64,000 nt of DNA, from the NCBI GenBank assembly GCA_014549065.1, contig JACDOX010000023.1, forward strand, positions 4,786,808-4,850,807, given 5' to 3'. Positions 1 through 12,400 of this stretch are shown here, piece after piece; positions within the stretch are counted from its first letter, which is position 1; the number at the start of each line of letters is the position of its first letter. The notes beneath the pieces are model-generated. The model worked only from the letters and a program-made list of their open reading frames with translations, did not search any database and was not told the DNA's origin. Position numbers and translations under genes: made by a program. The DNA comes from Cardinalis cardinalis. Lineage: Eukaryota; Chordata; Aves; Passeriformes; Cardinalidae.

Positions 1-1886
1 TGCTGCGCTGCTGTGTGACCGGTTGTGTTTAAAGCAAGTGGTCTTACCTGAAGAGCCTGTAGGGGCTCCCTGCTTCTCACAGGGCTGAAATCCTCCTGTG
101 AGGCAGCTCTGGCAGGGCCAGGGCCCTTGGTGTCACCAGCACAGGGCCTGGGGTCACTTGTGCCCAGGCAGGCTCAGAGTCGGTCCCTGCCCTGCAGCTC
201 TGCTGGGAGGGACCCAGGGGCTGTGCTCGCTGCTGTGGCAGGGCACGCTTTGGGTGCATNTTTTGAATACAACTCTGGGTAAGAATTGAAAGTGCTTGTG
301 TTTACAGGGGTCAGTATAGCAGTTCTTGTTCCTTTCTCTGTGAGCATTGCTTCCCTTTGCTCCTGTTGCTTTACCTGGCATCCTTTCTCACAGCATTCTA
401 GAAGGTGGCAAGGGTCATTCTGACCTGGTGCTAACTCTATTTGTACTTAGGGCAGAAACCAGGGTGATTTACAGACCTAAATTTTAATTTTTACCATTGC
501 ACTCAAGCTGTTAGAATTCCCTTTTAGTGATTTTAATATACTTACTTTCACCACAACCAGTGAGTTATTTTTTTCCCCTTGAAAAACAAGTCTTGTCTTA
601 GCCAGGGGGATGGAGAGCAGGAAAACTTCACATTATATTATTCAAATTAATTTTTTAAAGTGTCAAGGTTTTTCTGTCTTTGATAAGTTTTATTTGAAAT
701 ACCTGGCAGTATAGAAAATCTGTTCCTAGGCAATGATAAATAGTTTCTTCTTTTATTGTACTTTTTAAAGGAATTTTGCCTGATAAAGAGTGTGTTAGAA
801 AACGCCAAACTAATAAAGAATGCATTTTGGAAAAATTTAAAACTCTGTTTTATCCAAATAAGTAACAAAAACCCAACAAAAATCCCACCAACTTTGCAGA
901 TGCCCAGTGGGATGGATACCTGTTTTTTCTTTTACAAAGATTTTGTTCAAACTCCTGCATTTTCCAGAATTTCTGTACAGTCTTTGAAGTTGAAATGTCT
1001 TGACATTGCATTTCTCCTTAAGTTATCAAAGGAGACTTGCTAACTTTAAGCCAAATTCTTTGGCACATACAAGAGGTACAGTAACTTTCTGATTTATTTT
1101 GCTAAAATTACGTTTTCAAGTCTGTAAGCTTTTTTAATATGTGCAGCATTTGGAAACATGAAGAGTCCTGGTTTGTATTTTTTAAGTGTAACTTGTTTTT
1201 GGAGATATCACTTTCTTAGATGCTCTGAAGGAGCTGTTTGCCTGTGTAACTTAAAGTATTGATGAATCTTTGTATGGTGCAGCAAAGCATAAAAACCTTT
1301 TTTTTGAATTCTAAAGTAAATAGAAGAAATATATCAATATTTAACTAACATTCCCAACTTCCTCAAAGACAGACACAGACCCTTAAAATATCCTGCTAAT
1401 ATGGTATAATATGGTAATTTCCCTTACTGAACTTGCTGTTTAGTTTTCAGTCCATTTCCACTAATGCTGCTGACGAGTTTAGAGCTGTGGTACAGAATTA
1501 TTCAGGGTAGGTAGAGGTNGTGATGAGCACTAAACAATTTGATCTTCCTTAGTTTTTGCTTCTTTTGAGGCAGCAGGTGGAGAGTAGTGACCACTTTGTA
1601 ACTTGAGACGCACTCTGAAATGAGACTTTACTGAAGTTTAAAAACAAAAAAGCAGCAGCTTAATCTCAGATGCAGCTCTTTAAATATTTATGTAATAATA
1701 CAAATCCACGTGAAAAGCAGGTTGTGGTCCCTGTAATTATTTGCTGCTGGGGTAGCAGATCCAAATAACTCTGTAGACGACTTAANGGTATAGTGACAGT
1801 GAGGATATTTTCCTCTTTCATAAAAAAAAAATAAATTCTATTTTGAGTGAAATTAAGAGATCCCCTCCTTTTTTCTTTTTTTTCAG
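1..1886 (+). other. RPS6KC1: RPS6KC1 intron (3' part) upstream of the large linker exon
   Basis: No segment here resembles the preceding RPS6KC1 exon, so the window opens inside an intron. Positions about 60-260 are noticeably GC-rich; the rest is AT-rich. The acceptor is a strong pyrimidine tract ending TTTCAG at 1881-1886. Nothing else supportable is seen. Confidence 0.8.
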
Positions 1887-3464
1887 GAGGGAAACTGTGG
1901 TCTTATGTCAGTAAGTTCCTGAACAGAAGTCCTGAAGAGAGCTTTGAAATTCCTGAATCCAAAACATCCAGTTCAACTAAAATTTACCTGGAGCAACCAA
2001 CACCAACTCCTAAAGAAACTGGTAGCAGCACTGATTCCAGAGAAAGCTATGGGGAGAGCATGCTGAAGGTGGTGCCNCTGAGGAGCAGCCTGACACCAAG
2101 CTCTCAGGATGACAGCAGCACCCANGAAGATGGTCAGGAGAGTTCCAAGTGGATGGACTCGGCATCCAGCTCAGAAGAAGAGTGCACCACTAGTTATTTA
2201 ACATTGTGCAATGAATACGGGCAGGAAAAAATTGACTCTGGCTCCCTAAGTGAGGAACCAGTAGCTAAAGCAGAGAGTGAAGGGCTGCATACCAAAGAGA
2301 GGAGTTCCTTGCAGAGGTGCAGTGTTGTTGGCAGTGACAGCTTCACCTCCCAGATTGCGCCTCAGGAACGAAAGCTCTTCATCGACGATGCCGAGTCAGA
2401 AATAGCCAGCCCTACTAGGATACTGGACTCGTTAACTAGGTCCAAGAACAGCCCCATGGAGCTCTTCAGGATAGACAGCAAAGATAGCACTAGTGAGCTC
2501 CTGGGGCTTGAGTTTGGAGAAAAGTTGTATAACCTGAAATCAGAGCCTTTAAAGCCATTGTTTTCTGTTCCAGATCATGACAGAAGCTTGGATGCCCTGG
2601 AGAGCAAGATGGGTGTGAAAGCTCATGACACTGTGAGCAGGGGTTCAAATGACTCTGTGCCAGTTATCTCCTTTAAGGATGCTGCTTTTGATGATGTGAA
2701 TAGCATTGATGAAGGAAGGCCTGATCTCCTAATAAACTTACCAGGCATGTCTGATGAAACAGAGGAGCCAGCCGTGTCAAGGCCAGCAAAGTTTACAAAA
2801 TCTGATAGGGACATGTCAGAAGTAAAGTTGTTAGAAACACCTGATGTCTTGCAATTAAATAATTCTACAGAGCCATGCAAAGCATTTGATCAAGAGCCAA
2901 ATCATGTGGCACCAGAAGTGGGCGATCCTGCCCACAAGGAAGCAAATGAGCAAAGTGGTGTCAGTCAGGGAGCTCTTGGGACCCTCTTTTCATCCAGCCA
3001 AGAGGTAGGTGCTTCAGAAGATGAGGCTCTGTTCCAAGAGCTTGGGGCCTGCTCCTTAAACATGGCAAGCAAAGAAGAAAGTTCATGTGTTTCCAACCCG
3101 CTCTCAAGTGCTCCAGAGGTTAGCTTGGACACAGATGTGCTAAGGAATGAAGGAGTGTCGCTGTTTTCCAGTCAAACTGAAGACAGCAGGAAAGAGGAGG
3201 CAGACTCAGCTCTGTCACCAGCAGCTGAAAGTAAAAAGACTGCACCAAAGAAGGAAGACAAAATAGCAGGAGCAGGGCAGAAGGAAATACATCAAATTTT
3301 TCAGGACCTCGACGAAAGATTAGCGCTAACCTCCAGGTTTAATATCCCAGAGGATTGCATTCAAAGATGGGCAGCTGAAATGGTGGTAGCCCTTGATGCT
3401 TTACATAGAGAAGGAATTGTGTGCCGCGATTTGAACCCAAACAACATCTTATTGAATGATAGAG
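1887..3464 (+). CDS. RPS6KC1: RPS6KC1 large linker exon
   Basis: This 1578-bp exon starts after TTTCAG and ends at AGAG before gtcagg. The first codon is split (one base from the upstream exon), and the last base is the first of a Gly codon. It encodes about 526 residues: the end of the first kinase-like segment (GGKLWSYVSKFLNRSPEESF), a long acidic and serine-rich linker, then IPEDCIQRWAAEMVVALDAL and the catalytic-loop equivalent CRDLNPNN (Asp codon 3428-3430). The linker is far less conserved than its ends, except for islands such as EEECTTSYLTLCNEYGQEK, KNSPMELFRIDSKDS and VPVISFKDAAFDDV, which may be docking sites. Single Ns at 2077 and 2125 fall in codons CCN (Pro whatever the base) and CAN (His or Gln; Gln in human). 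Reading past the donor reaches a stop at 3515-3517. Confidence 0.97.
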
Positions 3465-6400
3465 GTCAGGAACTTTTGCAAATGCATTTCTTTTTATTCG
3501 CTGTTGCTTCCAATTAACTGAGTAGGCGTTTTATCTTGTAATTAGTATCTTCATTTCCTGTCTAGAGCTTCATTATCAGTGCAGCAAATTCACCCCCAGT
3601 AATAGCTTCTAGTACTTAATGATGCCATTATTCTTAATGATACTGTTTTTAGCTACAAAAGGAGTAATTACAGTTCACTTCTGCAGAAAATGGAAGGGAA
3701 AAATGTTTTGATTTCTCCTGTCGTTTTGTTTTTAGGACACATTCAGCTAACGTATTTTAGCAGGTGGAGGGAGGTTGAAGATTCCTGTGACAACGATGCC
3801 ATAGAGAGAATGTACTGTGCCCCAGGTTAGAGCAATCACCTACAATGTTTCACTTGGAAAGTAGATTAGTAGCTTTCATTTTCTCATGTGGTCTCTGTAG
3901 CATACAGCTTGAGATCATGCAATATCTGAATTTTCTTTGCTTTTTTTCCTTAATGTCTTAAAAAGCTACAGGGCTCATAACTGCTTTATTGTTGAACTGT
4001 GGTGGTGTTTGTTATGTCATTTCCATAACGTGTAATTGTACTGAATGTCTTGTTTAAGCAAGTTAGGGATGTTCTGTTTTCTTCCAGTTATTTCCTGTGT
4101 CTGAGTACATCTTGGTAAATGAAAAGAGCAAATGAGACTGAAAAGGTGGCACTAAGACCCTTANAAATATAAAAATTTATACATGCAAAGGACATGGGTG
4201 GTGGGGGGAGAACACCACAGAGGTTTGAAAAATACAACCCTAATANGCTCAGAGATGCCTCTGACATTTTTGATGAGCTACAGTGGGCTTTGAAATAGTT
4301 TAGAGAGCTCTTTCCTTAGAACCGCTTTCATCAATCATGAGGGTGATAAAATCAATATCTCTTGGGATCTTATAGCAAGGATAGCACTTGAAACTAAGCC
4401 CTCCCTCTTTTCCTTTTTCCAGTTTATTTTCTGCTAATACAGTGGTCTGTGATTTTTGGCAGTGACGGCCAAAAATCAGGTGTTTCACGTACAGCTTCAT
4501 ATTTTAAAAAATTCATAGTTAACTTATAAAAACTATGTTTAGACTTGAAATTACTACGTTTTCATTCCGAACTTGAAATGCCAGCATGACTTTCTGCAAA
4601 GTGCATGGTCTGGCCAGGCATTGCAACTTGGCATGCAGGTAGTCCTCAAGCTCAGGGTCTGCAAATGTGCTCAGAAAAATTTAGCATAAGAGTTACCAGC
4701 CATGGAAGTTCTGAATTTAGTTTGGCATCAGGTGTTTCTTCTGTGTTTTTGTTCTTCAAGTGAAATGCAGGAAGGAACTGCCTCTGTGAATAAAGGTGGT
4801 AGGATCTCAACAAACTTTGAATGTCAGCTTCTTGAGATAAATGAAAAATAAAATCTTTTCTATGCAAGTCAAAAGGGCAGGTATCACAGAAAATAATTCT
4901 TTCACCTATCAAAGTAAATCCAACACCTTCGTTCTACCCTCAGAGCACTTTTATTCAAGAACAAGATAATTGGGGAATCCCAGCAATTACTGTGTTTGTT
5001 AAATAGATGGCTGTCCTGGTTGCCAACATGTGTGACAACCTGTTAGAGAGAGGTGTTTTCCTGCCTCCCTAATGCAGCCGGGAACAGAGCGCTCCCCAGT
5101 CGAGTTCTAGCAAAGATGGAAGTGCAGCCTTTTCCCACCCTGTCATCATTAATGAGCTGTGAAAGTCAAAGCTTAATTTTTCTGTACTTTAATGAGGATC
5201 CAAAGAGAGGTGCTTTTTGCCCCCTAAGCCCCAACCAGCCAACTCCTGCAGTAATTAAGTGTTTAGGGAGCAGTTGAAATAATATTTAGAAGTCCCCGAA
5301 TGCAAGAATGAAGTTTTGCACACCNTCATTATTTCCACCTCACAGCACAGGTGTGGTACCTACCCATCCAGGCTTTTTTTTGCTGAAGTTGNCCTCCCCT
5401 CCCTGCCCTCTCTGCCCTACCCCGGGCTGCATTTGCTTTGTGTGTCTGCAAGGTGAGCATTTGCAAATGCAAGTATTAGATGTATTCAAGGTGGATGANT
5501 TGGTAGTGCTCCATGATTCTTGCCTTTCAGATTTATTGATCTTAATGTTACCTCTGTGAAGCATGCTTGTATTTTACTGTAACTGTTACATGTTAATTTT
5601 TAGTAGGAGAGTAATATTTGGTATAATTTAGCAGCACAAAATATATTTTGGAGTCAAGTGTCATTCTTTTATGAGGAATGATTCAGTAATGGTGTATAGC
5701 TGTGTCCACAAGTAGCTTTCTTAGGGCTACTGCTGCTGGTAAATGTTTTAGAACTTTTGACCAGTGTTAAAAGAAATAATCACATTAATAAGCTTTCTCT
5801 AGGTTCCAGTGTTACAGGGAGCAAATAAAGCTTAATTTGGATGATACTTGTTTTTCATTTTGAGGAGTTTACTATGTCCTGGAATGCCTTTATTATGAAA
5901 GCATTGCTCTTCAAGCTGCTTCTTGGAATAAGGATTTTGAAATTATATTTGTCCTTCAGTTCAGTACACTAGGAACAAGTTTTGAGTTTTTACTATTATT
6001 TTTAAAGTTTCTTTTTAATGTAAGTTTTATAAGCAACTTGGTTTTGCTTTTTTTTTTCTGAGGGAAATGCTGTAGTTTTGTAGAAGTGAGCAATTATCTT
6101 CACAAAATTTTATCAGGTCTTATGATTTCTTACTGTAGTAAAACACAGTGTCTAAAATAAGTGACTCAAAGTGAGTCTTTATCTCATTTTGAATTTTCCT
6201 GGTGTTTTCAGGATTATGTGCTGTGTTGCCCTGCCTCTGGATAGTCAGGATAGTCAGCCTTCCTTCTCCTTTTCTCTCCTGCTGAAGGATGCAGTGAAAC
6301 TTGCCTTGTAAAAATTTTGTGTTTGGCTTGCTGTGTGCTTTTGACAAAGTTTGAGATAGATTAGGTTTGGATATGGTTTCTTGTATTCTACCTGATTTCA

Positions 6401-9400
6401 ACAATTTAGTGCACTCTTTAAAGGTATGCAAGAAAGGGAAGGTGTCTATCAATAAACATTGCTTTTTAGGGTCTGCTGTTGGACTGAGAACAGATGAGTT
6501 TAGGGCTGCAGTTTTTTTCTGNATTGATTTTTGAGGAGCAAATTTTGGAGGCAGAAAAAGGGGAGGATGAACGTGAAATTTAAACACATTGCAGGATATC
6601 TTCAGTTTAAAACAGATAGGAAGTTGTATTGTGGAGTTACATGAAAATTTTAAATGTATTTGAAACAGTTGTGACTTTTNGGTTGTTGAGGTTTCAGATG
6701 TTGCTTTTCTACAGTGTAAGTTATAAAGGGATTTGCAGTGAAGTGCATGAAGGTNTATTTAAATCTTAAGCTGTTTTATTTGTTGAAGAAAAACATGAAG
6801 TCTAAATTCTAATTCTAAATTCTAATTCTAAAACATGAAATCTAAATTAGTTTCAATTTATATATTGAAAACTAATTGCTGGATGGGCTAGGGATAGTAA
6901 TTTATTAGTGTGGAAGCTTTGCAGGGCCAAGAGAGAATAGAGGTCCACCTGTGTGAAACTTGCTTGTGGGATGTAGGATTTTGTGTTGAAGGCTTTCTGT
7001 GCACCAGAGTGTAAGGTAAAGCAAGGCAGAGTGGGTACAGCAGCAGTGATCAGATCCCTGCCCTGGTGAAGNGCAGGGACTTGTTCAGCTCCTGTTGTCC
7101 TGGGAGAGGTGGAGAGGCAATTTAGCTGCATAGGTCAAAAAGACATTATGCAGTGCTTCTATAAAATAACAGAACAACTGCAACGACCATAAATGCAGAA
7201 ATGTCTAAAAGACAAGGGAAGGGAACAGTTTAAAGAGCTGCGTCGCACTCGCTGCGAGCAGTGTAATTAGTTCTGTGTGAACTAGCAGTGGTCGTTTTGC
7301 ATCGTGCATAAGTTCGAGCAGGGCTGCNTGTGTGGCAGGAGTGGCACTTCCCCGCTGCCGACGGGAGGTGGCATTGTACCATTAATGGATGGTGCTGTCG
7401 CGCTGGCTGCCCCTCATTTGCTTAACTTCTCCTGAGAACTGGAGACGGAAGATGCGGCTCATTTGTAACGATTTGCACATCAAGAATTGTGCTCGTAAGC
7501 TCGTGGTGTGTTACGGTGCTGCTGAATCTGTTGGTGTGCCTGGATTACTCTTTACTGCTGTACAGTTCTCAATTTAAAAAAACCCAAAAGTTCCTGAACC
7601 AGCTCTGGCACCNGCAAAGCTGTCTGCAGATGCTTCGAAGTAGTGTCTGTGCTATACTTTGGTTAATGCCCAAACTAAATCTTTGCTGTTCACCTACAAT
7701 AAGTCAAATGTTGTTTCTCTAATTCACAAGGGAAACGTTGGATTATAAATCATACTGTAGAAACTCAACACCACTACAAGTAAAACTGTGGGAGGTTTGG
7801 CTAAGAATGACCTACTTGCTTTTAAAGAAGAAATTAGCACTTGTAACTGAGAATTTCTGCTGTGTTAATATGGCTAAGGTGACTATAGTGAGGTTTATGT
7901 GTTTTGTTTCCTTTAACTTTCCTCCTCTTTATAGTAATTTTGTTTTCTGAACATTTTAAAGTGTGCTGNACAGCTGATGTCTGAATACAAAGTTATTAGC
8001 AGATCAGATGAGAATGATTCACTTCTGTTTAAACAGCCCTTTGCACTCCATGCCCCCTGAGAACTCTTATCACATATTTGTCCAAAAAATCCCCACGAAA
8101 ACTAACAAAAANTCCCTTGCTTTATCCACCTGCCTGATGGCTGATAGTATCAGCAATGTATCTCTTTATCTCTTGGTTAATGTGCCTTGGTATTCTGAAG
8201 GGGGGAAAATTCCAGTAACAGATTCAATTTACATGGACAGAAACTTGAGCAAATGCCAGCCTAGCAGGGGGGCCATTATTCTGCTCTATAAATAAGTTTA
8301 AAAAAGAAACACACACACACATACAAACCTGTGAATCAACATGTTTTGGTCTAATTGAGAGAAAAGCAAGATAGATGAATTTTGAAATGCAAATTATCAC
8401 CTTCTGTTATTTTAAGTATTGGTTTTGCCAACATTGTGATCTTAAATATAAAGAGTTGTTAACTTCTAAATACAATAATAATTGTATTCCATTCTTGACA
8501 GTCACAATTTAAAAAATAAAATTGGTAACTTTTTTTTGTAAAAAGCCATTCTCAGTATGAGAATACCTGTGAGAAAGACAGAATTGTCTACAGCCGTTGC
8601 CTAGTCAAGGCTGTCTTCGGGTAGAGCAGATTTAAGTTGAGGATTTTCTCATGAAGAGAAATCTTTAAGGTACTTTTTCGGTCTAACCTATGAAGTGTCA
8701 TGTTGTAGAAGCAGCTTGCTGGTCTGACAGCTTGTGTAAATATGATGTGTGAATGAGATGTTTTATTTACACTCCCCCAGTTCTTGTTCCAGCAGCGGGG
8801 ATGCTTTCTGTTGCGTCCCTGTAGTGTTTTTGGAGGACGAGGTTTCAGAACTGGGCTGCCTTTAGAGTCTTTTTTCTTTCTTTTAAACAAGTTTTCATCA
8901 GACTGTGTTTACTAAAAACTGGAGATTTGCTGCTTGAGATCCTAAAGCCAAAGGGAGCTTAGCTTCCTAGAAAATGTAAGTAGGAAACTGGCCATCAGTA
9001 ATGCATCGTATTATTCTGAGGCTTTCATAAGCTGTGTGCTATAATCAAGTCTTATTTACACAAAGTAGCATTCACAGAAGCCTACAAATAAATATATGGT
9101 AAATTTGGTTTTATGTAACCTGCTGTTACTTGTGCACGGTGCAAAACCTAAGCAAAAAGAAGGCATTGTGTGTAAAGGATTTTCTTCCAAAAAAAAAAGA
9201 CAAAAATGTTTCAATGTGCAACCTGATTTTTGTATTCCCAAATAAAGATGTCACTTTTGCTCTTAAACAATTGAAAATACAGATGCAAAGTGCAGCTGGT
9301 CACCTAAAATAGATAGCATGAAAATAAAAATTGCTAGTTGATATTAATAGCCTGCATGCTATAATTTTTATTTACTGAATAAGGAAAAAGATTATTTGCC

Positions 9401-12400
9401 TCTGTTTACCAAATAGACATTTGATGCAGAAAAACCTGCAATATTATTTGTGTATGTGTTTTTCAGTAGGAGTTTGCAGGCACTCATTAAATCTGCTATT
9501 CTGTATTATAGTAATTTAATTTGAGTAGATTGTTTAAGAAGCAAAGTAACTGTGGTGGATTAAAGTGCCATTGACCCTGAGACGTGTCGAGNGGTGGGCT
9601 GGTCTCGTGGTTATAGTGTAAGACTGGACTTCCTGCTTTTTACCTCTGACTCTGTCCTAGATTTTTGTGTCACATTAATATCTCAGGATTATCCAAAAAA
9701 GAAAATAAAATACCTGGATAGGTGAAGGAGCTTTGGGCATCAAAATCAGAAGGATGAGCTANCTTGATTTGAAACACCCTGGCAATAGGAAGCAGGATCA
9801 AACACAAACATGAAAAATATATGGCTGATGTGAATAAGGTCTGGATGTGCAGAAAAAGTACTGATTCTTGTGAGGCTGGGAGTAACAGTTTTTCAGNGAC
9901 CATTTGGAGTGGGACAGCTCTCTAGAGACCCCAGAGTGTCCCACAGAAAACAGTGACAACTGACTGCTCCCTGAATAGCAAATGTCATGAACTTGGAGTT
10001 GGTAATTGAAGGCATAGGTTTGGGGAGAGCATCANATACTTTCTGAAAAAAATCTGATCTCAGCCTTGTTGTAAGTGTACAGCGTGTTTCAGGTAAAGGA
10101 CATGGTCTTGTGGTTTTTCTTAGATTCTGTAACTAGAATAAGCAGTGAGATGTACCAAGCTGTTGATTTGTAAAAATGTGATGTTTTAGTCTGGCTGTCA
10201 TAAAAGCTAGTTGTTAACTCCAGAAGAAACTATTTTACCTGTGTTTATTTATGTCTGTTGTTATTAGTAGTATTAACATTACAGATGGGACTGAACCTTG
10301 AAGATAGCATACAAGATGCCTTGTGAAAATAAACTGAGCTAGCTGTGAGGTTAATTAATGTTTGCTTTGTTTTGATAACAGAACAGTAATAAAACTTTGT
10401 TGCTTTCGTCACATAATTATNTTAGAGGAAGTTTTGATTCCATCTTGGGCTGCTAAAAGAAAGAAAGAAAGACCACAGTTCCCTCTATTTTTTTTTCTTC
10501 TTCTTTTTTTTTTCTCCCAAAGAAGAACATAGATGCTCATATTTTTGAATAACTTTTAGATGAAACTTCCTATTTTCATACTCCATTTGATCTTAGCAAA
10601 TGTTCATTGGACTTGCCTCACTACTTTATTGTTTAAAGACCATGATAAACTTCTTATACCTAAATATAGATGGTTCAATACTGTGCTTTATAAATTGCTG
10701 AAGCATTTTAGGCAAAGCATTATGGCCAGATTGCTTGTGGGATGTTTTATTTAGTGACTGTATCTTATGGTATCTTGGCTGACTGAGTCTGTTGCGAGTG
10801 AATTAGGTTGGAATTATTTTAGTTGATTCTCTGCAAATGTTTCTTTACATATATAGATATCAAAAGATGATAAAACAGTAATCTTTTAAAATTAAGTGAG
10901 TGTAAGGTAAATAGAATTTCCAGAGTCTCTAATGGTTTTTCATGCAATGTTTATCTTAATGGCCACAGAAGGGGAAAACATTGTATTTCTTTTCAGGATG
11001 TTGAACAGGTCCAATTCCTCATGAACAGTTTCAGACACCTGATGGTAGTTCAGATGNGTCTCCTTATTTTCCTGTCAGTGCAGAAATGATACTTGAGAAT
11101 ATGCTGTTCCTGCTTGGAGTGTGGGGTAAGGGGAAAGCCTTTCCTGACTCCTGGGTGTCTGGGGATGCACTACATCCACCTAGAACCAGTTTTTCTGTGA
11201 GCTGACTGGAGATGCCTTTCTTTTTTTTTAGTTANTGTTTGTCCTACAAAATTTTTAAAAAGTTTTTGTTCTTGGTGATTCACGAGCCATCTGGCTTGAG
11301 TTGCACAGAGAATGTCTAAGGCCTCCTGGAAGCCTGGCTTCTTCCATGTTAACTACTGTTTGCTGGTGCTGCTCATGAGGCATTATTGTCAGCCCTGGAG
11401 GAAACAGTTTGGAAGAAAATGTGGCAGGTGTTGTAGTAACAGCCTTTGAAATCCTTCAGAAAGAAGGGTATATATAGGGTATATATTTCAAGTTGCTGTG
11501 TAAAGAATGAGAAAAGCCTTGGTTTGCCATCGATAGCTTTATTGAGAATGTGTGTTCCGGAGAGGGGAAGTTCTGCTTTTTCTTCAGAACTGGCACTTCT
11601 GTTTAAAATACAAAATGTTGTCAGCTATGTCTCCCTTATCAGGAAGTAAGGTATTGCTGTGTGTAATGCAAATATTGAGATAAGTATGGAAACCATAAAG
11701 AAATGGCCTTTCAGTTGAGACCAGCTGCTCTGGAAGGAGGACAGCGCAGGGTAGTGAAGGTGTTTACCTGCACCATCTGTCTCTGTATAAACCTGATAGC
11801 GTTTTACAAATCTCCTTCCCTTCAGTTATCCCAGTGGCTGCCGTTGGAATTGCTTTGTGCAGGAATTTAGAATTGCTGTTGACTTACGCTTCATGNTGCT
11901 GGATGTCATGGCCATGCTTTGGGAAGGGAGAAAGAGGAAAGCTCTGTCTTTAATGAAATTGCAGTAGAGTTGGAAAAGCTATTGACTTTTTTTCACCCTA
12001 CTTTATTATTTTTCTGATTTTCTNTTTGAGGATGATAGGAATGTTTTTTTTCTGCAAATGTTCTGCCAGTCCTAGAAGCACCAACACCGTACATGTGTAC
12101 ACATGTTTATTTTTGTACAAATCTGGGTAAGGTCCTTGATTTCAAGGTTCATGAAGGAAAGATTTGGCACAAATATCCCCATGTTATTCACTTAAGCTTA
12201 TGTGTCACTACCATTTATTGTCTAAATTNCTTTGCTGATGGATTGAGATGAAAATGTTTTCTTAGTGAAGGCAGATATTGTAGTTCAGATTTATTGCAAT
12301 ATGGAAGCTTTAAAAAAAGCATATGCCCTGTGTGGTATATTACATTAGCCAGCTACTCTGTGTCCCTCAAAAGCACTTCATAATCTGCAGTTTCTAAATT

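Noticed and set aside
1847..1886. Upstream ATG continuous with the large exon
   Set aside because: It lies in the polypyrimidine tract of the splice acceptor. The protein continues upstream through a split codon in RPS6KC1, so this is not a start.
6120..6587. 155-codon open frame on the minus strand inside the RPS6KC1 intron
   Set aside because: Low-complexity Lys/Ser/Thr-rich composition from AT-rich intron; no family resemblance.
9596..9635. tRNA-like GGTCTCGTGGTTATAGTG stretch
   Set aside because: Only the D-arm region resembles a tRNA; no anticodon stem, T-loop or acceptor pairing follows.
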